Source: an uncultured Schwartzia sp. (lineage in GTDB: Bacteria > Bacillota > Negativicutes > Selenomonadales > Selenomonadaceae). Taken from it: a stretch of DNA of 7,866 nucleotides. The position numbers and the translations under genes are program-made. The notes beneath the pieces were generated by a model. It did no database searches. It was not told where the DNA came from and saw only the letters and a list, made by a program, of their open reading frames with translations. The stretch covers positions 1 to 7,866 of the forward strand of contig CAJPUA010000035.1 in the NCBI GenBank assembly GCA_905373705.1, in the 5' to 3' direction. Below are positions 6,176 to 7,866 of the stretch, piece after piece. Position 1 is the first letter of the stretch; every line of letters starts with the position of its first letter.

Positions 6176-6301
6176 ATGTTTTGCAGGGCTTTTGCCGACA
6201 GGCGCGCTGCCTTCGGCAGGCTGATGGGCGTCAAAAGGAAGCGAGGTGGAAAAGGGATAGCGACGCCGATGGCCTTATTAAAAGAAAGCGTGGTGGAATA
6301 A
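6176..6301 (+). other. Candidate 41-codon leader ORF, in frame with and directly before eno
   Basis: ATG 6176 opens 41 codons ending in TAA 6299-6301, immediately followed by the eno ATG in the same frame. The product would be basic in its first two thirds (RR, KRKR) and end in MALLKESVVE. No good ribosome site precedes ATG 6176, and the predicted transcript would start only about seven bases before it. A shorter 10-codon ORF from ATG 6269 has AAAAGGG at 6250-6256. The frame is open back to 6113, so chance openness is possible. No family is recognised. Confidence 0.25.
6191..6220 (+). promoter_or_regulatory. Hairpin in the eno leader
   Basis: TGCCGA (6193-6198) pairs with TCGGCA (6213-6218), and AGGC (6200-6203) with GCCT (6209-6212), leaving one bulged C and a GCGCT loop. 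Two T-G wobbles extend it to 6191-6220. There is no T-run after it, so it is not an intrinsic terminator. It could stabilise the mRNA or act in control; neither is shown. Confidence 0.5.
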
Positions 6302-7552
6302 ATGAAATATATAGAAGACGTAGAAGCAATCGAAGTGCTTGACAGTCGCGGGAATCCCACGGTACGCACGAAAGTGACCTTGAGCGACGGGACGGTGGCG
6401 GAAGCGACTGTGCCAAGCGGAGCGAGCACTGGGAAAAGAGAGGCGCTGGAGCTGCGGGATAAAGACGCGCGATTCGGTGGGAAAGGCGTATTGAAGGCTG
6501 TCGCCAATGTGAATACAGCGATTGCCGAGGCGGTGATCGGGACCGACGCCTTTGCCCAGAACGCCATCGACGAGGCGATGCGTAGCTGCGACGGCACGGA
6601 TAATTACTCAAAATTAGGCGCGAACGCGGTCCTTGGCGTATCGCTTGCCGCCGCCCGCGCCGCGGCAAAAAGCCTGGATATTCCGCTTTACCGCTACCTC
6701 GGCGGAGCGAACGCGCGCGTCCTGCCGGTACCGATGTTTAACATTATCAACGGCGGCGCACACGCGAATAACAGCGTTGATTTTCAGGAGTTTATGATCA
6801 TGCCCTTCGGGTTCAAAAAATTCTCGGAGGCGCTAAGGGCGGCTGCGGAAATCTATCACGCCTTGAAAGGCATCCTGAACGCCGCCGGGCACAGCACCGC
6901 GGTGGGCGATGAAGGCGGCTTCGCTCCCAACCTGAAGGACAACGAGGAACCGATTAAAATTATTATGGAAGCGATCGCCAAAGCGGGTTATAAGCCGGGC
7001 GAGCAAATCGAGCTGGCGCTTGACGTGGCCGCCAGCGAGCTTTACAAAAATGGGAAGTACGAGCTTGAAGGAAAGAAATTCAGCGACGACGAGATGATTG
7101 CCTACTACGAAGCGCTTTGCCAAAAATATCCGATTTTTTCTATCGAGGATGGTTTGAGCGAAGATGATTGGGATGGCTGGGCAAAATTGACAGCGAAGTT
7201 AGGAGATAAAATCCAACTCGTGGGAGACGACCTCTTTGTAACGAATGAGAAAATCCTGCGAAAAGGGATAAACAGCTGTGTCGCCAACGCGGTTTTAATA
7301 AAGCCGAACCAGATCGGAACCGTCAGTCAGACTATGCAGACGATTCGCCTGGCGCAGCGCCGCGGTTACCGTTGCATCATGAGCCATCGCAGCGGCGAGA
7401 GTGAGGACAGCTTTATCGCAGATTTCGCAGTGGGAATGAATACGGGACAGATTAAGACGGGCGCCACATCAAGGAGCGAGCGGAACGCTAAATATAATCG
7501 GCTGTTGGAAATTGAAACGGAGACGGACGAGTTTTTAGGTCACGAAATTTAA
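6302..7552 (+). CDS. eno: Enolase (phosphopyruvate hydratase)
   Basis: Reversibly dehydrates 2-phosphoglycerate to phosphoenolpyruvate in glycolysis; it is Mg-dependent and cytoplasmic, and in bacteria often octameric and sometimes surface-displayed. The N-terminal domain has DSRGNPT (14-20) and the mobile loop SGASTG (39-44). The barrel carries HANN (154-157), QEFMI with Glu163, VGDEGGF with Glu204, metal ligands Asp241, Glu282 and Asp309, catalytic Lys334 in LIKPNQIG, SHRSGE (361-366) and Lys385 in GQIKTG. All active-site residues are present. At 416 residues it is about 14-16 shorter than the Escherichia coli and Bacillus subtilis enzymes, partly from a short C-terminus. The start at 6302 matches the family N-terminus. 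Its ribosome site is weak (GGTG at 6292-6295), and an in-frame TAA lies immediately upstream. No other glycolytic gene is adjacent. Confidence 0.97.
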   Translation: MKYIEDVEAIEVLDSRGNPTVRTKVTLSDGTVAEATVPSGASTGKREALELRDKDARFGGKGVLKAVANVNTAIAEAVIGTDAFAQNAIDEAMRSCDGTDNYSKLGANAVLGVSLAAARAAAKSLDIPLYRYLGGANARVLPVPMFNIINGGAHANNSVDFQEFMIMPFGFKKFSEALRAAAEIYHALKGILNAAGHSTAVGDEGGFAPNLKDNEEPIKIIMEAIAKAGYKPGEQIELALDVAASELYKNGKYELEGKKFSDDEMIAYYEALCQKYPIFSIEDGLSEDDWDGWAKLTAKLGDKIQLVGDDLFVTNEKILRKGINSCVANAVLIKPNQIGTVSQTMQTIRLAQRRGYRCIMSHRSGESEDSFIADFAVGMNTGQIKTGATSRSERNAKYNRLLEIETETDEFLGHEI

Positions 7553-7605
7553 GCTATGGCGTATGGCTCCGCTTGCTATGTGACGACGAAATGCCGCTGG
7601 AATGT

Positions 7606-7663
7606 GAGAATTTTCCGAATGCCTTTTTGAAAGAGAAGGCGTTAAATGTTTCGGAAGAATCTC
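7606..7663 (+). other. 58-nt imperfect hairpin downstream of eno
   Basis: The outer arms 7606-7619 and 7650-7663 pair at 13 of 14 positions (one A-A mismatch, one T-G wobble). They enclose a second hairpin, GCCTTTTT (7621-7628) / GAGAAGGC (7633-7640), with a GAAA tetraloop. No T-run follows, so it is not a standard terminator, yet it is the only strong structure between eno and the next promoter. It may act as a 3' end processing or stabilising element. Confidence 0.5.
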
Positions 7664-7699
7664 CCGCTACGCCCTTTTCGGAAGGCAAGGGATGAAACG

Positions 7700-7728
7700 T
7701 TGACAGGTGCAAAAACGGTGGGTATAAT
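7700..7728 (+). promoter_or_regulatory. Fully consensus promoter of the tRNA-Pro(UGG)/tRNA-Arg cluster
   Basis: TTGACA (7700-7705), a 17-bp spacer and TATAAT (7723-7728), a perfect sigma-A match. Transcription would start near 7735, about nine bases before the first tRNA. Confidence 0.92.
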
Positions 7729-7743
7729 ATATCTCATGGCTAT

Positions 7744-7820
7744 CGGGGCGTAGCGCAGCTTGGCAGCGCACCTCGCTTGGGACGAGGGGGTCGCAGGTTC
7801 AAATCCTGTCGCCCCGACCA
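7744..7820 (+). tRNA. tRNA-Pro, anticodon UGG
   Basis: A 77-nt cloverleaf. The acceptor CGGGGCG/CGCCCCG is perfect, the D stem is GCGC/GCGC, the anticodon stem CCTCG/CGAGG encloses the loop CTTGGGA with anticodon TGG, and the T arm is GCAGG-TTCAAAT-CCTGT. The discriminator base is A and CCA is encoded. It reads CCA and, with a modified U34, other proline codons. It is the first gene of a tRNA cluster; the next tRNA begins six bases after its end. Confidence 0.96.
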
Positions 7821-7825
7821 TTTTT

Positions 7826-7866
7826 GCGCCTGTAGCTCAGTTGGATAGAGCAACGGACTTCTAAAC
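7826..7866 (+). tRNA. tRNA-Arg, anticodon UCU (3' half outside window)
   Basis: 5' half of a tRNA: acceptor strand GCGCCTG, TA, D arm GCTC-AGTTGGATA-GAGC, then ACGGA and the loop CTTCTAA with anticodon TCT (7860-7862), which reads AGA. The base after the loop is A, giving an A-A apposition at positions 31 and 39; the following C fits continued pairing with the stem. The acceptor 3' strand, T arm and CCA lie beyond the window. Confidence 0.85.

Noticed and set aside
6070..6597. 175-codon - strand frame across the eno promoter, leader and 5' coding region
   Set aside because: Low-complexity Ser/Ala/Leu translation antisense to eno, crossing its promoter; no support as a gene.
7671..7690. CCCTT/AAGGG hairpin as the eno terminator
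   Set aside because: No U-tract after the stem and only five base pairs.

Overview
The window reads as a bacterial chromosome segment that is moderately GC-rich and mostly housekeeping. Shine-Dalgarno-type ribosome sites, sigma-A-like promoters, tRNAs with encoded CCA, an argD-argF-argG-argH order and a ComFB-family protein all point to the Firmicutes. From memory of gene order and protein style, Negativicutes (the Selenomonas/Megasphaera/Veillonella group) is the best guess; this is an inference, not something the sequence proves.

Layout. Positions 1-4049 hold the end of an arginine biosynthesis cluster: the 3' end of argD, then argF, argG and argH, all on the + strand. argF has its own promoter, and argG and argH overlap by four bases. 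Together they convert N-acetylglutamate semialdehyde to acetylornithine (argD), then ornithine to citrulline (argF), argininosuccinate (argG) and arginine (argH). Positions 4117-4276 are a compact tRNA unit: promoter, tRNA-Pro(GGG) and an intrinsic terminator. Positions 4308-5581 hold a gene of unknown function with a long leader, ending at a perfect 20-bp stem terminator that it shares with a convergent comFB-like gene on the - strand (5653-5943). Positions 5944-6301 are a divergent promoter region. Positions 6302-7552 encode enolase, the glycolytic enzyme that forms phosphoenolpyruvate. After a 191-bp spacer with a large imperfect hairpin, a fully consensus promoter drives a tRNA cluster: tRNA-Pro(UGG), then tRNA-Arg(UCU), cut off by the window end.

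No mobile element, CRISPR array, phage module or defence system is visible. The parts least explained by known biology are the 336-residue orphan protein with its unusual leader, the eno leader (a hairpin and an in-frame 41-codon ORF separated from enolase by a single stop codon), and the 58-nt hairpin after eno. I found no convincing new system; these are modest leads.
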